A DNA stretch of 6,092 nt from Chloroflexia bacterium (GTDB lineage: Bacteria; Chloroflexota; Chloroflexia; Thermomicrobiales; UBA6265): positions 1-6,092 of the forward strand of contig JACCVE010000199.1 in assembly GCA_013698285.1 (NCBI GenBank), in the 5' to 3' direction. Each line of letters opens with the position of its first letter. Position 1 is the first letter of the stretch. The translations under genes were made by a program, and so were the position numbers. Below are positions 5,030 to 6,092 of the stretch, in pieces. The notes beneath the pieces were generated by a model. It ran no database searches, had not been told where the DNA came from, and worked only from the letters and a program-made list of their open reading frames with translations.

Positions 5030-5935
5030 ATGGCAGAACGGATCGGCTTCATCGGGCTCGGGATCATGGGCAAGCCGATGGCCCGCAACCTGGTCGCGGC
5101 CGGGTATGAGCTGGTCGTCTTCAGCCGGACCCGAGCCAGCGTCGATGACCTGGTGGCGGAGGGGCCGGGTTACGTTGCCGCCGGAAGTGCCCGCGAGGTG
5201 GCAGGGGCCGTCTCGACCGTGATCACGATGCTGCCGGACTCGGCCGACGTGCGCGACGTGGTCTTCGGGGAGGCCGGCATCCTGCCCGAGATGGGCGATG
5301 GCGACCTCCTCGTCGACATGAGCACGATCGCCCCGGCGACAGCCCGGGAGGTCGGGACTGCGCTCGCCGACAATGGCGCCGCCGCCCTCGACGCCCCGGT
5401 CAGCGGCGGCGACAAGGGGGCGATCGCCGGCACGCTGAGCATCATGGTCGGGGGCGAGGCGGCCGATTTCGAGCGGGCGATGCCGCTGTTCCAGGCGATG
5501 GGCAAGACCATCGTCCACGTCGGCGCCGCCGGGGCCGGGCAAGTCGTCAAGGCCTGCAACCAGGTCGTGGTCGCCATCGCCTACGCTGCCGTCAGCGAGG
5601 CCCTGGTCCTTGGTTCCAAGGCGGGGGTGGACCCGGCTAAGGTGATCGAGGTCCTCGGCGGCGGGCTGGCCGCGACGCGGGTAATGGAACTGCGCGGGGC
5701 ATCGATGGTGGCCCACGAGTTCGACCCCGGCTTCCGGGTCGACCTGCACCGCAAGGACCTGGGCATCGCCCTGGCCACCGCCCGCGAGGCGGGCGTCCCC
5801 CTCCCCGCCACCGCCCTGGTCGGCCAGCTCTTCGACGCCCTGGCGGCCGCAGGAGGCGGCGACCGCGACCACTCGTCGCTGATCACCTTGTTCGAGGGAT
5901 TGGCTGGTCACGAGGTCGGGTCGGCGGGGGGCTAG
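5030..5935 (+). CDS. glxR: 2-hydroxy-3-oxopropionate (tartronate semialdehyde) reductase, beta-hydroxyacid dehydrogenase family
   Basis: 301 residues, standard for GlxR/GarR, which reduce tartronate semialdehyde to D-glycerate with NAD(P)H. The N-terminal Rossmann domain opens with IGFIGLGIMGKPMARNL (5-21; GxGxxG at 9-14). The second strand ends VFSRTR, where R33 instead of an acidic residue points to NADP(H). DAPVSGGDKGAIAGTLSIMVGG (121-142) is the substrate-binding signature; GAGQVVKACNQ supplies the catalytic-type K174 and N178; VDLHRKDLGIAL (237-248) is the conserved C-terminal KDL block with K242. The ATG at 5030 follows a G-rich site (GGGGGA, 5020-5025). It lies 90 bases after hyi with no visible terminator or promoter between, so co-transcription is likely, and Hyi would supply its substrate. 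3-hydroxyisobutyrate dehydrogenase or L-threonate dehydrogenase are alternative family members, judged less likely. Confidence 0.85.
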   Translation: MAERIGFIGLGIMGKPMARNLVAAGYELVVFSRTRASVDDLVAEGPGYVAAGSAREVAGAVSTVITMLPDSADVRDVVFGEAGILPEMGDGDLLVDMSTIAPATAREVGTALADNGAAALDAPVSGGDKGAIAGTLSIMVGGEAADFERAMPLFQAMGKTIVHVGAAGAGQVVKACNQVVVAIAYAAVSEALVLGSKAGVDPAKVIEVLGGGLAATRVMELRGASMVAHEFDPGFRVDLHRKDLGIALATAREAGVPLPATALVGQLFDALAAAGGGDRDHSSLITLFEGLAGHEVGSAGG

Positions 5936-5967
5936 GGTCAGCCGGGACACGGGTGTCCGGCTGATCC
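5936..5967 (+). terminator. Strong hairpin directly after glxR, terminator-like but without a T-tract
   Basis: TCAGCC, a bulged G, then GGACAC (5938-5950) pair with GTGTCC-GGCTGA (5953-5964), and G5936/G5937 can add a further pair and a wobble. The stem starts right after the stop codon at 5933-5935. The following bases (TCCGGTGG) are not T-rich, so this may be an atypical terminator of a high-GC genome or an mRNA 3'-end stabiliser. The stem is nearly symmetric and would also form in leftward transcripts. Confidence 0.6.
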
Positions 5968-6092
5968 GGTGGCCATGCACGATTGATCTGCCGCTCACCC
6001 GGCTATTTCCACCACCGCAATAGTATATTCCTGCCCCATTCACCTCAGGCGACATCATCGACCGTCTGGCGAACCAAATGTCGTAGGGTGGG
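5968..6092. other. Non-coding right end with an AT-rich patch
   Basis: No gene is supportable in the last 125 bases. Around 6003-6030 the sequence is much richer in A and T than its surroundings and includes TAGTATATT; TATATT (6024-6029, plus) and TATACT (6022-6027, minus) are -10-like, but neither has a good -35 partner at 16-18 bases. It is probably the upstream region of a gene beyond the edge. Confidence 0.35.

Noticed and set aside
5006..6058. Long open frame (350 codons) on the minus strand opposite glxR
   Set aside because: Low-complexity Gly/Asp/His/Arg product with no ribosome binding site, and it lies antisense to an unambiguous reductase gene.
1..6092. CRISPR arrays, tRNA or rRNA genes, transposase genes or IS ends
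   Set aside because: No regularly spaced direct repeats, no cloverleaf or rRNA-like conserved stretches and no transposase-like protein were seen on either strand.

Overview
The window is very GC-rich (hand counts of sample 60-base rows give about 68-77% in most genes) and looks bacterial, with strong AGGAGG-type ribosome binding sites in front of several genes. The gene content (a PIN toxin module with unusual small partners, an RraA-family aldolase, a PhoA-type phosphatase, and a hydroxypyruvate isomerase followed by a tartronate-semialdehyde reductase) fits a high-GC environmental lineage. A Thermomicrobia-like Chloroflexota is my first guess and a planctomycete or actinobacterium is possible; nothing in the window settles it.

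Layout. (1) 3-635 (+): the C-terminal part of a multi-membrane-span protein that resembles GT-C/PMT-type glycosyltransferases. (2) 654-1699 (-): a toxin-antitoxin-like block of three genes transcribed leftwards. Two small proteins share a gapless homologous C-terminal segment of 39 residues. A PIN-domain (VapC-like) nuclease follows, and its GTG start overlaps the stop codon of the second small gene. (3) 1891-2586 (+): an RraA-family / class II 4-hydroxy-4-methyl-2-oxoglutarate aldolase-type protein. (4) 2662-3957 (-): an alkaline phosphatase with the complete PhoA active-site set but no export signal. (5) 4157-4939 and 5030-5935 (+): a hydroxypyruvate isomerase and a 2-hydroxy-3-oxopropionate (tartronate semialdehyde) reductase. 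They lie behind a good sigma70-type promoter at 4078-4106 and end at a strong hairpin at 5936-5967. The last 125 bases hold no gene that I can support.

How the genes work together. Hyi and GlxR together would convert hydroxypyruvate to tartronate semialdehyde and then to D-glycerate. The usual companions, glyoxylate carboligase and glycerate kinase, are not in the window. The pair could alternatively belong to a four-carbon sugar-acid (OtnI/LtnD-like) route. The RraA-family protein also acts on 2-oxo acids, so it may be metabolically related, but it has its own transcription unit. The toxin-antitoxin block is lower in GC than its neighbours and looks like a mobile accessory insert.

The most interesting points are the doubled antitoxin-like gene with only one toxin, including a conserved stop/start junction after the orphan copy that may be a scar of a lost toxin; the apparently cytoplasmic alkaline phosphatase; and the inverted repeat placed directly upstream of the hyi promoter.
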